Part shown: piece after piece, positions 1 to 12,435 of the stretch | Layout: each line of letters starts with the position of its first letter | Numbering within the stretch: position 1 is the stretch's first letter | Assembly: GCA_021234155.1 (NCBI GenBank) | Contig: JAJEKV010000020.1 | Span: forward strand, 7,364,563 to 7,428,562 | Direction of reading: 5' to 3' | Length of the DNA: 64,000 nucleotides | DNA from: Isoetes taiwanensis | Lineage: Eukaryota; Streptophyta; Lycopodiopsida; Isoetales; Isoetaceae | Notes under the pieces: generated by a model | Database searches by the model: none | What the model saw: the letters and a program-made list of their open reading frames with translations, nothing else | What the model was told of the DNA's origin: nothing | Program-made: the position numbers and the translations under genes

Positions 1-2470
1 GGAATGTGAATTTTGGGTGATGGAACGACGACCTAGAAAATGGGTTTCGCTTTGTTTTTCACTTTGATGGAAGAAAAAATCGCAGAGATGATGGCTTGAC
101 CTAAAAGGATGTCCTGTTCTGCTCCTTCCATGCGCAACCTTCTTTATAAGTAGCCTTCATCTTGCTCCAGTAGTTTTCAGCTTGCATTCACCCAAATAAC
201 TATATCTTTTTAAGCAAGAAATCACTTCAAAATTTCTATTTTTCTACTCTGCTAAGGATATTTGCAGTTGCAAAGGCTTTGATTCGAATGGTTGGAGTTA
301 CAGGATGACTATGGTAAGTAGTTAACAAGATGTTACATAGTGTTACAATTATTTTTTGTCTTCTATTTGCTTCCTCGTAGAAGCTTTTTCTATGTGAATA
401 CATCTAGCCCCTGCATTTTCCTTCATTGTTGGAGCAGAATGCTAGACCCCTTCGATCTGAGCCCTTACCTAATCAATTCTTCACTTGAGGTGCTTCCATT
501 TGCATTGCATGCTTAGTTTCCTTCTAACAATTAGAACATCTTGTTCTGTTCTAAAGATCTTTTCGTTGGTAAACCTGGCATGCTTTTGTTTCCATAGGCT
601 TTCCTTGATTCTTGCCTTAGAATATGGATCCCGATTAGGCTCTCCCGGAATGACCTAAGGGTGGTGTGACCAAAAACAAAAAGTAACAAAAACCCCTACC
701 TTTCATCAGATGCAGGGAAACTTTGGCAATGACGCGTTTCTTCCAGTCTGATAGCACAGACACTATTCGCCCAACTCTGCAAATCCATGACCTGCAAAAA
801 CGGTAAGAACCCTAGGAGACTATGCTCGACTTTTGCATGTTTAGATTTTTCTTTTGCCTCTGCAACCATTCTTCAGTCTTTGCAACCATTCTCCAGCTAA
901 AACTCCTTCTTGAAAATTGCCATCGTAGAAGCTAGGGTTAGCTAACCCTAATGATCATATGGTCGATTCCATGCTTATTCTTTAATCGGATCATGTCTGC
1001 CTTTTTGCTTGAAAAAAAAAAGCATTGTGCTCCACGAAAACATCAACAACAAGAATCAGGAAGACTAGGGTCCAGAGGACAAAAGTTTTGGGTTTCATGC
1101 ATATGAATGCAATGTTGACAACAACAGCCATTAGATTATTTAAGCTAATCCAAATCAACGCTCAAAAAATGATGCACTCTAGAATAGAATAGAAATACTA
1201 TTTAGTATGCCGCAACGAATACAGCACCAGAATCATAGTAAAACCATGCCAAAAATTGTATAAAACTTCAAAAATAATCCCCATGTTATTGTGCTAGATA
1301 TTGAACCTCGGCTACAACATGGAGCAAAAGGGAGGGAACATACCTTTAAATCCTACAGTTGTCACTAGAGTAGAGGAAGGACAATCACTGAATCTGCATA
1401 ATAGTGCATCTATAATAAGAAATCCACAAAAGAAGGGATCTAGCTAAAGAAAAATCATGTCAATTGCAAGAAACCTGTGCAGACACGACAGTATCATGAA
1501 CAATTTTTGCTATATGCCACAATTGCAGGCACCATATAATTGCACATTGGCAACAGCAAGTTTCAGCGAATTAACTGAAACATATTACACCTCCCACTTC
1601 TGGGAAGCTCTAACAATGGTAGGAATGTAGGTGAAGTGGAACCCATTAGCTAATGATACTAGGAAGCACGTAGTGGAGCTTTTGTTCCTTGAATGCACAC
1701 TTGTCCCAATTAAAGACAGTGTGATTAGCTCAGGAAAATATGCAGCAAAATGCTTTTGAACTTTGACATGCTTCAGCATCTTTCAATCCTACTTAACACA
1801 AAAAAAAGGCAAGGTGCCCAGACATTATGGATTGCAATAGCATGTATTAGCTAAACAAGGCATTTGCAAGAGTGTATGATGGGTCATATCATAAGAGGGA
1901 ATAATAAGCTTAGCGGCCACGAATATTTCTTTAGTTTCAACCATGTATTTCAGACCTTGTTTAGTAATTCAATCATATATTTCCGACCTTATTTAGTAAT
2001 GAATCTGTGTGGATGCATGGTGCAACATGGAAACATTTTGTTATGAACCCATCTTTAGTCTTCATGAACTGTGTACATTGCTAATATGCAAGATTGAGAA
2101 CTACTCTTTTTATGCATGTTTGGGAGCTATTTTTTGAACAAGTAAAGGTATCTACATGAGTCTAAAAACCTATGGACATAAACTTGCAATATCACCCTTG
2201 GTTTCAACTATGGCCTCCTTTCAAACAAAGAGCCTACTAGCTTGAAGTTCATGTACATGGAATTGTTATAGCTCTTGATAATGATCTTGTTGCATATGAA
2301 GGAGGAGATGTAATGGATATGCAAAGCAGTAAATATTTATTTGTGTTATTAAATGTTGCGGCGTGGATGTTGCAGGATAGCTCATACTTCTATTGTGGTG
2401 GTGTCCTTGCCATCTCAAATATTTTTAGTGTTAAGATGGCAATGTGGTCATAGGTGGCAACCATGTCCAT
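1..2470. other. No recognised gene; AT-rich intergenic or repeat DNA
   Basis: No open frame here resembles a known protein and none exceeds about 65 codons. The segment from about 1163 to 1300 matches the end of a dispersed repeat family described separately. A short open stretch at 729-802 ends at a donor-like AACG/GTAAGA, but it is too short to assign. Confidence 0.5.
1163..1300 (+). repeat. Dispersed repeat family, terminal segment (copy 1)
   Basis: This stretch carries the words that recur in the same order near 18520-18635 and, inverted, near 39300-39420 and 41606-41725: a 'CTCTAGAA' start, 'TACTATTTAGTA', 'GTATAAAA' and the terminal word CCCCATGTTATTGTGCTAGA. In most copies the terminal word reads CCCCCTGTTATTGTGCTACA. 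Flanking sequence differs between copies, so this looks like the end of a transposable element family of unknown class. Confidence 0.6.
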
Positions 2471-3995
2471 TAAGAGTTTAAAAACTGTTTCTGGATGGCC
2501 ATTAGGCTAGTGATAAGTTTACTTCATCATTTGCTTCAAGTTGCAAATCTTCAACATATAATAGCCTTGAGGATAACTATGAAAACTAGAAAGTCAAACA
2601 TGTGCCCAAACACTATTGCATGTCTTTTCATTTTTTTTTTAACGTCTCATAACATAGCTATTAAGTTCAACAAATGTCATCTATATTCTTAACATTTGCG
2701 TTATCTTTAACATCATCCGAAGTTGTTGTTGTACTTGTCTCACATGGAAGAAGTTCTGGGACTAAAATTGGATTAGAGTTAGCATCACTAAGGTGGACCT
2801 ACTCATCTCTTGTCCAAGAACTAAAATGTCCTGCCATAATTATATTCCCATTTTTCAATTGTAGGGTCATGCATAAACAATATTTAATGGATGATTTAAT
2901 TAGAAGATATTTAGTAGAATGCAATTATTAGCAATCTATTGGCAATTATCTTGTCTTGTGCATAAACTGAGGGAAATTACACCAAGCTTTGTTGGTAACT
3001 CTTTTTGGCATGTGCTCGTGCACCTTTACTATTTTGTTTCATTGGATCATGGTATTGCATACAGATCCGATCATGGTTACAAAATCTTACAAAATCTTGG
3101 TTAACTTTTTTGGACAAGTACATGCAAACAATCAACTGACATTCTATGAATGCACGTCTATATCTGCCTCCATTTGTTCACCCCACATTCAAGTACTTAG
3201 GCATATTCTCCATATTAGCTCAAGAATAAATATATAGCTAGAAGCCATGTAATAAGAGTTTAAAAACTCTTTCTAGATGGCCATTAGTGATAAGTTTACT
3301 TCATCATTTGCTTGAAGTTGCAAATCTTCAACATATAATAGCCTTGAGGATAACTGCGAAAACTAGGAAGTCAAACATGTGCCCAAACACTATTACATGT
3401 CTTTTCATTTTTTTTAATGTCTCGTAACATAGCTATTAAGTCCAACAAATGTCTAACATATGTGTTAGTTTTAACATCATCCGAAGTTGTTATTGTACTT
3501 GTCTCACGTGGAAGAAGTTCTGGGACTAAAATTGGGATCAAAAGCATCACTAAGGTGGACCTGTTCATCTTTTGTCCAAGGACTAAAATGTCCTGCCAGA
3601 ATTATATTCCCATTTCTCAATTGTAGGGTCATGCATAAACAATATTCAATAGATGATTCAATTAGAAGATATTTAGTAGAATGCAATTATAGCAATCTAC
3701 TGGCAATTATCTTGCCATGTGCATAAACTGAGGGAAATTACACCAAGCTTTGTTGGTAACTCTTTTTGGCATGTGCTCGTGCACGAAGCCACCTTTACTA
3801 TTTTTTTTCATTGGATCATGGTATTGCATACAGATCCGATCATGGTTACAAAATCTTGGTTAACTTCTTTGGACAAGTACATGCAAACAGTCAACTGACA
3901 TTCTATGAATGCGCGTCTATATCTGCCTCTCTATTTTTTCTCCCCACATTCAAGTACTTAGGCATATACTCCATATTAGCTCAAGAGAATGCAAT
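2471..3995. repeat. Direct tandem duplication, period about 782 bp
   Basis: Two adjacent copies start at 2471 and 3253, both with 'taagagtttaaaaact', and run in parallel to about 3237 and 3995. They share long near-identical blocks (for example at 2521-2660 and 3299-3430) with scattered substitutions and small indels. Both keep short open stretches, but frames are broken differently in each and no protein family is recognised. It is a diverged duplication of an unidentified repeat. Confidence 0.9.
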
Positions 3996-4070
3996 GGTTC
4001 TATGGCTTCATAGAACCATCATTCTTGGGAAGACAACATATCATTGGCCTATTTTTATCAGATATTTTCT

Positions 4071-4370
4071 ATTTTTGGGTTGCCCCTAGGGGGCAAACCC
4101 TTGTTGAGGTGGGTTCTTAATATATTCTAAGAATATGCTAGTATATGCCAGTATATTATGAATACTGCTCCAAACCTGCTACCGCCCTTAAACTGGCGGT
4201 CACCCTCGTTACTAGGCGAGGCTCCTCTTGCCCTGTGTAGCCGGTAGCCAGTAGCCAGTCCAGGATATGGCAGAGCATCCCTTTGCTGGACCAGGATATG
4301 GCAGCGGGACCAGGATATATAGTGAAGAAGGTGCATCAGATCGTCATTCCCTTCAGCCTGAGGTACTTAT
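4071..4370 (+). repeat. Dispersed repeat A, copy 1
   Basis: This segment is repeated in the same orientation at 10110-10318. Shared blocks include 'gggggcaaaccct', 'aagaatatgctagtatatgc', 'cttaaactggcggtcaccct' and 'ggtgcatcagatcgtcattc'. This copy has about 55 bp more than the other, including three 'ccaggatat' words at 4260-4317. A 'gatatatag' TATA-like word precedes the last shared block, so an LTR fragment is possible but unproven. Confidence 0.8.
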
Positions 4371-4382
4371 TTTTAGCGAACT

Positions 4383-4743
4383 GTGATTTTCTACACTTAT
4401 ACTAAAACTACAAAAGGATTTGAGATGCTGCTTCGAGAAAAGAGAAGGGACATGGCTCAATCCAGATCTAACAAAAAATTTCCATTATTAGGACTGCCAG
4501 TGATACTAGGGCTCCTCCTCTTTGTTTTGGGTTTCTGGATCTCTGGACTTTTTGAAGTCCGTCTTCAGCGAAGAATGCATTTTCATACAAATGCATATGT
4601 GGGCCGATGTTACCTGTACTGGGGATGGAGAGAGAGTGGAAGATTGAAAACTGGCCTCCATCAAAATCTGCCGTTGAAGGCAAAAAAATGATCATGTGGC
4701 CACCCTACATCTTTCCCATGATCAGGATCCTAACTCTTGCAAT
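4383..4743 (+). CDS. Possible first exon of a small membrane-anchored protein (uncertain)
   Basis: An open frame from 4383 to 4691 has its first plausible ATG at 4452 (reads MAQSRSNKKF). A basic N-terminus is followed by about 24 hydrophobic residues (FPLLGLPVILGLLLFVLGFW and onward), as in a type II signal anchor. After the anchor the frame runs to a stop at 4689-4691, while a second frame stays open to a donor-like CAATG/GTAAGC at 4743/4744, so a frameshift may lie between. Plant O-fucosyltransferases are type II membrane proteins and fragments of one lie downstream on the same strand at 7980. That link is inference only, and I do not recognise the protein sequence. Confidence 0.25.
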
Positions 4744-7700
4744 GGTAAGCATCCATTTTTGTTTCGTAGTCTTCGTTTCCTTTGCTTTAAGTTTCTACGA
4801 GAAATGGTAATATCTGAGGTTTTTATGTTTGCTAATTGTTTGAGTGATTTAAAATGGTCCAGCTGGAAGCAGCAACCATATGTTTTTGGATAGTTATTAT
4901 GTTTATCATACTGCACTGTACATCATTAACTTCAAGGAACTTACCTGGAACACGATTCTGTATTGTTAGGACTATTTTACACCAACGGAATGTAGAAGAT
5001 TAGAGATTAGGACATCCAGCAAGATCACGAAAGAATTACTCAGCTTACTTATTTGAACAAAAAATATTTTCAGTTCTATGCTCATTAAGCAAGATAAGAA
5101 ACCAGTCTTGTCAACATAACCGTCAGTTTCCAAAAGCATACAATCTTTCTATATATCAAATATGCTAAGTTTTCGAACTCAAGTGCATTGTTGTTGATCA
5201 AAGACACGGCAATTCTCTTAGGCAAAGACGTCCTGCGCTGCACATCTTAAAATCAAATTGATTTCAATGTGAATTTGATTCTCCTTTCCAAATTCCAATT
5301 ACAGCTTTGATGCCCCATTATATCATGTGAGCTGTTTTACTTGAATCTATAGGAAATTAGGAGCCAATTCATGCACACCAGACCCCTATTCTCCAAAGTG
5401 CCGATCCCAATCCCCGAAAACCTGATAATTTCTTGTTAATAAAGTCCATGCATAGTTGTCACAAAAATAATGTATTGCCCCATTCCCATCCTTCTCTAGC
5501 TTTGTGTATCTTTTATGTTGCTCTAATGTGCAACAGCAGCAGGCACAAACTTGCAAGTGCAAAAGATAAAAATACTGCAAAATCAGTCTTATTCACATAA
5601 ATTTGTTTAAGGTACACAGCAGATCAGACATTTAGTTGCATTCATATCTAGAAAGCATTATTACCCTGTGCTGCAACTCACAATCATTCCTCTTGCTGCA
5701 TGGGGTATAACTTTGACATCTATCCAAGCTATAAAAAATCTGTGAGTGACATAATTTACTAAGGAATTAGACCAAAGGACCATTATTATTGCCAAATTGA
5801 GCATCGAGAATGTCATGGCATCTTGTGAGAGAATGAAGAAATGGAATTTTTATCTTTTCTAGTAATTGCCTGAATGATTTAAAGTGGTCCATATGGAAAG
5901 ACCGAAGCTGGTCATATGCTTTTGCATAATGAATGTTCCAGTTATTTTGTTATTATATTACTTACCTGCAGCATGGTCTACCAAGGAAAATCGTAGTGTC
6001 AGACCTTCACCAATGCCTCTGCAGTGTCCACCTTGCTAGCCCTAAATAATTACAGACTTAAGATTGTCAAGACTGGTCTGCACATCGCAACATAGCAAGA
6101 GTAACCAGGCAAAACAAATAATTATGATAGAAATTCCATTAAATGCTTTTAAAATAATTAATGAACAGTAAAATGCAATTAAATCTTTTCAGATAATCTG
6201 TTGTGTGACACTATATAATTATGCTGAGGGACGATTCCTCAATATAAATAAATGTATCTGAATTAGATTGGTTGCAGTTTGTACTGGAAAATTTGTGCCT
6301 TGCAACTGTTGCATATTAGAGCAGCATATGAGAAGTGAGTATGGCAGCGGCAATCATGCATGGACTATGTTAGCACGAAATTACCAGGGTTGGGTGATTG
6401 GTCTCGGGCTTGGAGATTAATCTGCATGCGCTCTATATGTTAATTCAACAAAGCAAAGCCAACAACCTTTGAAATAAGGGGCATCAATGCATAGTCTGTG
6501 TGCAAGCTCAATTATCTGAAGATGGAACTGCTATACATGAATTGGCTCTTGGCATTCTACACATCAAGCAGATCAAGATACATGATGTTATGGGGCACCT
6601 ACGCTGTAAGTGTTTTCAAGCAACAGGGTTTTTGTTTCTCCTTTGAAATTTGGAAAGAAAAACCAAATTCACGGTGAAATCAACTTAACGCCATTTTTGC
6701 TTCTCTTTCACAATATCATAATCGGGTCACATTCTACTCCGGTGGTGCAATCTGATGCGCCCACATCGACTCAGCCAAGAATACAAAATTGCAGTTGGGT
6801 TCTTTGATTTTGCATCACCGGCTGCGCAGGTTAGAGATCAAACAAAATCACTGAGTCATTCATCTCCCCGATTATGATATTAACAAGGTTGCAAATTAAA
6901 TGGGAGTGTTGCAGCACTCCCTTTCAAAGATTCCCTTTAAAAAAACACCGTGCTCTAAAAAATGACTCAGATGGAAGGTAATATCTTGTGTTTGTGAATT
7001 CTTGTGAGCAATCTACATATGCTTCTTCTTAATCTTACGCAAACAGGTGGGAGGAAAGTACATGTTCAGTGGAGTCCCTTTGTGACCTCAAGCTGATGTC
7101 AAAAACTGTTTCAGTCATAACTGATAGCTCGAAGGAATGGGTATCTACAATCTCAAGATGAATATCCATTCTGGATGTCAAAGGAACCAGCCGTCAAGAA
7201 ATATATTGTAATACAGAAGTAATCAACTGCACTGCAAATCATCTTGCTTGGTAAGTTCTAATTTTGAACTGATGTGGAGTCATGATATTGTATGTTTTAT
7301 GGATAGATATGAAACTTAGACTATCTAACGCAAGCCATACTTATAAATCCAGTGTGCATGCACTTGCAGAGTGGCACATAAAGCAATATTATATGATGGA
7401 ATCCAATTTCAGATGCATATATTTATCACTCTTATCTTTCATGCATGTCATTTATCCAAACTATTGTACTGATTTGTTGTATTCTATTGATTTGCTGCTT
7501 GGAACTACAATAAGATGTACATACGGTCTTTTTAGTGTTCAGTCTACCTTTTTTCTTGTTTACCAATGAGTTGATAAAGAGACACATGATTGCTTTGTTG
7601 CATTCTTGTTGGTTGATTATTGGAAGTAAATGCCTTCAATGGATTATGAACGATGTAAGTTTTATGTTTATTTCATGGATGTCCAGGTTGTTAAACCATT

Positions 7701-7979
7701 CTGCAGTTGCCTTGCCATACAATTTTCTTCCTTCAACGGCTGCACAGCCACTTCGCACTGCTGCACAGCAGGTAATAAGCAACTTTTGTTATAAATTATT
7801 GATAATTCTCATTGTTCTAGTTTCTACCTTCAAGGATAAGATTACCTTGTATAGCTTTGCATTAAGAGGTCTATGTGATTTAGCTGTCAAATTTTAAAGT
7901 CAACCACAGAGAACTCTTAATGTGGGCTAAAATCTTTGGTTTTGTTTACATTTATTGATTTGTTACACTGGGTGCTCAG
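4744..7979. other. No recognised gene; possible intronic sequence
   Basis: No coding family could be recognised on either strand. Short open stretches at 7282-7569 and 7535-7897 have no domain signature. The segment 7686-7773 is bounded by AG and GTAATAAGC and could be a small exon in front of the O-fucosyltransferase-like exon, but its translation matches nothing I know. Confidence 0.35.
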
Positions 7980-8061
7980 ATATTTTACATGTTGCACGAC
8001 TATGATGCCATTCACGTGAGAAGAGGTGATGTATTACAACTAAGAAAAGACGAGCTGGGAC

Positions 8062-9083
8062 CATGGTTACCGGGAACGGCATTCCGAACGCCGTTCCGGT
8101 TCCGAACATGTTCCAGGGCATGCCACGTTCCCGGAACTTTTGTTCCCGTTCCAAATGTGCATGTTACCCGGAACGCCGTTCCGACAACGTTCCGGTAAGT
8201 TGGGAACGTTGTTCCCAACTATAAAATTTGTTTTGACCATTTCCTTCACTTTTGCTTTTGCAAATTTCGATTTTGGTAGGTTGGGTCCTCTGATGTGGTG
8301 GGAGGATTATGGATCAGTAACAAAAGAGCTCCAAACTTTGGCCATTCGCATATAATGCCAAGGAGCAAGCTCTCATCTATTGAGCGTTTGTTTAGTCACA
8401 TGGGAAGCGTAGCAACAAAGAAAAGGAACAAACTTGGCACACACAAAACTAATGATCTTACTTTTGTTGGCGCAAACATGCGACTAATAGAATTCTGTTC
8501 TAAGACGGATTTTTCAAATGAGAAATTCATTGGCGTGCACAAAGAAGAAACAATACCTGCAGCATGTGAAGATGACGATGACAATGACAATAATGAAGTC
8601 GAACATTGTGAGGATGAAGAAATTGAAACTGAAGAAGGTAATGGTGATAATGAGAATGAGGATATGCTCATTGCTACTGCTGAAAATGATTTTAGTTCTA
8701 CTAGTTAAAGCATTGTCATGAAATTAATGTTTTGAAAACTATTGTTTTAGCTACTTTATTATGAATATGTTTCGAGGCTATCATGCAATATATTTGCTAT
8801 AATGGCTTAAGATATATTCGTCATAAAAGTTAAACTATGTGGTGTTTTTATATTTATTTATAAGAATATGTAATATGGTAGAGCCTTATTTTCATTTGGC
8901 CATTATTATACATCACCCTTTGACATTTTAAACTTGAAAACTAGTTCAATAGGTTAATTAGCTCATGGGAACACCAAATCCATTTTCAAAATTTATTTTT
9001 TTCAAAGTTGGATGTTCTCGTTCCGAAGTGTTCCGGTTCTGGTTCCGGAATTTGGGGTGCCGTTCCGGTTCCGGGTAACCATG
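8062..9083 (+). mobile_element. hAT-type DNA transposon, deletion derivative (1022 bp)
   Basis: The element is flanked by identical 8-bp copies of GCTGGGAC at 8054-8061 and 9084-9091, the target-duplication length of hAT transposons. Its ends are inverted: the left begins CATGGTTACCGGGAACGG and the right, read on the minus strand, begins CATGGTTACCCGGAACCGG. Both subterminal regions (8062-8215 and 9019-9080) are dense in GTTCC/GGAAC words, as expected for transposase-binding repeats. Inside lies only the C-terminal part of a hAT transposase, so the element is non-autonomous. It sits in an O-fucosyltransferase-like exon. Confidence 0.88.
8240..8708 (+). pseudogene. hAT transposase, C-terminal dimerisation region (decayed)
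   Basis: One frame, up to its stop at 8353-8355, reads GPLMWWEDYGSVTKELQTLA; the next frame, from 8360, reads SKLSSIERLFSHMGSVATKK then RNKLGTHKTNDL. This is the order of the hAT family C-terminal dimerisation domain: the W-W block, the leucine-rich 'LA.RIL' block, the S-S-x-x-E-R block, then the KKRN-L block. A frameshift near 8350 separates the halves. The tail at 8560-8690 is very acidic (runs of D and E). The BED zinc finger and the catalytic RNase H-like core are absent, so no active transposase can be made from here. Confidence 0.8.
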
Positions 9084-9226
9084 GCTGGGACAATTGCGAA
9101 CAAAGTTTCCTCACCACATCCCGAAGGAATTATGAGATGCATTGCATCCTGGGTTCCTGCAGGTCGCACGCTCTATATAGCTTCAAATGAAAATAAGCCA
9201 GGCATTTTTCATCTTCTACGTTCAAA

Positions 9227-10109
9227 GTATGTTGCCCAAATTACATCTTTTCTTGTATGTTTATTCTGTGTAGTTCTAAAATGATGTGAATGGCCTAGAG
9301 AGTCTTACTAAGTTGGGGAGTTTATAGCTTATGAAGTAAATGGTCTTAGCATTTACTAAACACTGAAGATTTCTGTAGATACAACGTAGTCCAAGCCTCC
9401 AATTTCATAAACTTGCTGAAACCTGTTATAAGTAATAATTGTCAGTTGTTTATGATCGAAAGATTGATAGTAGCACGGGTGTGGTTGAAACCAGTTTATA
9501 CATTTGAGGACAATTCTTCAATCCAATAAATTGCATGGGATGAGTTTGTTAACGAACGATATGCTTATGATTTGTTTTGAATTTTTGAATTCTTAATTTC
9601 TGTTTGTATATTATGATCTCCAGCTCCCCTATAATTTGGCTATCCTTTCCAGCCAAATGTGTTTGCGGCTTCTAAATGAATAGGAATAGCCATACATCTG
9701 ACAATCTTCATATCAGGTGCATAAATGACAATCCCTAATATTGTTTACAGCTCATTCCACAAAATAACAGCAAAGACTTTGAGGCTGACTTCTTGGAAGT
9801 GGCGAAACAAAAAATCTAATGCAAGAAAATTATGAAGATAATACATTTTAAAGCACATGCAACCAGAACTTCAAACGCAAGACATATAATTTATAAACCG
9901 TCTACAATTCATTTCGTATTGGGGAAGAGTATTCTCGCCATGGTTTGGACTATGGTTTGGGCATAGTATTGTATTAAACTTATTTTGGTGAGTTTAAGTA
10001 GCTTGTTTGGTTTTTTGACGTTCTTTGGGGAGAGTTTTATGCAATGGTCTATAAATAGAATGTGTTGGAGGTGCAGACACGATTTCCCTGCTCTATGTTC
10101 TTCCTTCAA
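9227..10109. other. No recognised gene
   Basis: This stretch follows the splice donor of the O-fucosyltransferase-like exon and may be intron or intergenic DNA. No exon of that family could be found in it, and no repeat structure was noticed. Confidence 0.4.
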
Positions 10110-10318
10110 TTTTTGGATTGCTCCTATGGGGGCAAACCCTCGCTGAGGTGGGTTCTTAGCATATTCCAAGAATATGCTAGTATATGCCTAGTATATTCAG
10201 AAAACTGCTCCAAACCTGCTACTGCCCTTAAACTGGCGGTCACCCTCGTTAGTGGGCGAGACTCTATATAGTAGAGAAGGTGCATCAGATCGTCATTCCC
10301 TTCAGCTTGAGGTACTTA
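10110..10318 (+). repeat. Dispersed repeat A, copy 2
   Basis: Direct copy of 4071-4370, lacking about 55 bp of that copy after 'tagtgggcgag'. It contains a perfect 9-bp stem, AGCATATTC/GAATATGCT with a 3-nt loop, at about 10158-10178; the other copy has lost part of this stem. Confidence 0.8.
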
Positions 10319-11104
10319 TTCATGCTGGTGTTAATGAAGGTATCGTTTGCCATTGATCTATATGCTTGAGGACATTTACAGGAAACCAGTACTGTTGGAA
10401 CAGCGTGCGAGGCAGACGAGCATGGCAAAGCAAATATGGATATATTTTGGATTCATTTGAGGGAGTCTGTGCAGTCTAAGTTATTTTCTTCACTCTATGT
10501 TATGTTGCAGTAATAGTATACGTTTGTTACTTTCAGTTTGTTATCTAGATTTTTGAAAATCCTAACCTTTTAAAAATCTTCCCGCAGAAGGGTGTTCTTG
10601 GCAGGCATTAAATTATCTATTTACACGGCTTCACACAAAACAAACATCTGGCACAAAACAACAAAATAGAAACCATGAAAATATAATTTTCTTGGCATCC
10701 AAGGGCAACCCCTCGTGCGCAGCACCTTGTTTCGACTGTTTCTCTATATATTGTCATTGTCTTCCAATTCATTCACATCGGCCTTCTCTTTGAGCGTTCT
10801 CTTTCTTTCTTGTTTCTAGTTTCCCTACTTTGTTGAGTATTGTTGCGTAATAATTCTTTAACCTTTGTTTTGTTGAGCTTGGATGCTTTTGGATTCTCTA
10901 ATCTTAGTTAAGCTGCTCACTTAATTTAGCTTCTCAAGACTAATCTATCTATTTGTCTTTTTTTTTCCTTGGATCCTCTGTTTTGAGAAAAGAAGTAGTT
11001 TGTTTCTATTTGTTTACATTTCTCTTGTTTGAGTAATCAGCTTTAAAGGTCGGTCGGACTGGATGCCAGATTCTGTGTGTAGTAGTTTATTCAGCAATGA
11101 TTTT

Positions 11105-11264
11105 CTTTCCTATCATTTGCTTTAAGGCCTAGCCTCCTTAGGGTGCATTCTTTCCTATCATTTGCTTTAAGGCCTAGCCTCCTTAGGGTGCTTTCCCATG
11201 GACGAGCGGATATCATTTGCTTTAAGGCCTAGCCTCCTTAGGGTGCTTTCCCATGGACGGACGG
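11105..11264. repeat. Three-copy short tandem repeat
   Basis: The block 'tatcatttgctttaaggcct' plus 'agcctccttagggtgc' occurs three times in a row, starting near 11110, 11155 and 11210. The later two copies add 'tttcccatggacg'. The word 'cccatgggaaagcaccctt' at about 11386-11404 is an inverted copy of the repeat end, so the region can fold back. I see no gene in 10319-12010. Confidence 0.9.
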
Positions 11265-11633
11265 ACCTGGATGAGGTCAGATCCATGTCTAAAAGTAATC
11301 GTCGGGATTAACCTCAGCCATTTAGGTTCTTAGCTCATGGGAACATCGGAATAGCAGACCAGACCCTCAAAAAACAGGTTTTCTGCCCATGGGAAAGCAC
11401 CCTTATACTAGTACCTTTTTTCTTTTTTTGTCTTTTTTCTTTTTCTTTACTCTTTCCGCAGGTCCTCCTAACTCTGTAAACTTCGAAGGTTTAGAATGTA
11501 AGATAAACTCTTTTCGGTCTCTCTAGGAAAAACGGTTGCTTTAGCAGAACACCTTTCCTATTTTCTATGCATCTCTGCTAATTCTGTGCACTTCTTTCAA
11601 ATTCTTAATCACTGTGTGCACCTCTTCTAATTC

Positions 11634-11730
11634 TGTGCATTCTGTATCTAAAAGCATTTGGAATTTTCCCTTGGCTTTCATTGTGCATTCTGTATCTAAA
11701 AGCATTTGGAATTTTCGCTTGGCTTTCATT
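11634..11730. repeat. Two-copy tandem repeat, period about 47 bp
   Basis: 'tgtgcattctgtatctaaaa' plus 'gcatttggaattttc' occurs at 11634 and again at 11682, near-identical in both. Confidence 0.9.
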
Positions 11731-12010
11731 GCTCAGGTTAACTTGGCATATGCAGGGATATGGCTCTGATCTGGCCCCCCTATTGTGGCCGAAAATCTCA
11801 TATTATACATAATATTGTGGTTCTTCATAATCATTTAATGGATTAGTCCGGCAGCGCTGCACACAACGTCCATTATGTGCCGATTTAGAGCTTGATGTAA
11901 TCTTTCTCAACAGATGCTTCCATTCGTGTAGCTTTTTTCCCCTGTTCTGATCTTCCCCCTTTTGGTTTTGAACCCTTTTCACTGCCTTAAGCTTTTTGTG
12001 AAAATCATCT

Positions 12011-12435
12011 GCAAAAATTCCTGTGCATGGCAAGAGATTCTCTCGTATTGAAGCACTTCCCCTATCTAATGCTCTACATAATAACCAATATCCAAACTGG
12101 ACTTGGGAATTCTGTTTTTGCTGCCTAACAGAGGTGAATCTAAGCCCTATCCTACCCGGCCACTTCTAATGTTTCTGATTTCGGAAGCAGATTTTACTGC
12201 GGGCCTTTTTTGCTATTTCCTTTCTGATAATAACCGCCACCGCCCATAGGGACCTTTGAGAACATCGATAAGCCTAAAGGAGGATCCAACTGCTTATCCG
12301 GCTTTTTAAGACCCAAGCCCTCATATTCAACTACTTTTTCCTTCAAAAAATCTTCTATTCTAGGTTTTTTTCCCTTTCTAAGACTTCGTCAAAATAGTGC
12401 TGTAACTGTTTCGGCTGCATATCCGACTCTATGGA
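12011..12435 (+). repeat. Dispersed repeat B, copy 1
   Basis: Direct copy of 31093-31944. Shared blocks include 'ctgtgcatggcaagagatt', 'gctgcctaacagaggtgaat', 'gatttcggaagcagatttta', 'ataataaccgccacc' and 'ccggctttttaagacccaag'. This copy is uninterrupted, whereas the other holds a nested insertion. It has no coding potential and its class is unknown; an LTR fragment is one possibility. Confidence 0.85.

Larger units (their letters stand above)
7980..9226 (+). pseudogene. O-fucosyltransferase-like exon interrupted by a hAT element
   Basis: The exon starts after an acceptor AG at 7978-7979 and reads FYMLHDYDAIHVRRGDVLQL, the HxRRGD-type segment of plant GDP-fucose O-fucosyltransferase-like proteins (GT65/GT68-related, normally Golgi type II glycosyltransferases). 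Homology resumes after the inserted element: at 9117-9226 the frame reads HPEGIMRCIASWVPAGRTLY then IASNE, typical of the following part of the family (arginine-rich loop, then IASNE). The exon ends at 9226 before a good donor GTATGT. The 8054-9083 block is a transposon insertion. Even after subtracting the element and one target-site copy, the two halves are one base out of frame, so another indel lies between 8062 and 9117. No other exon of the gene is clear. The family call rests on these two blocks only. Confidence 0.65.
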
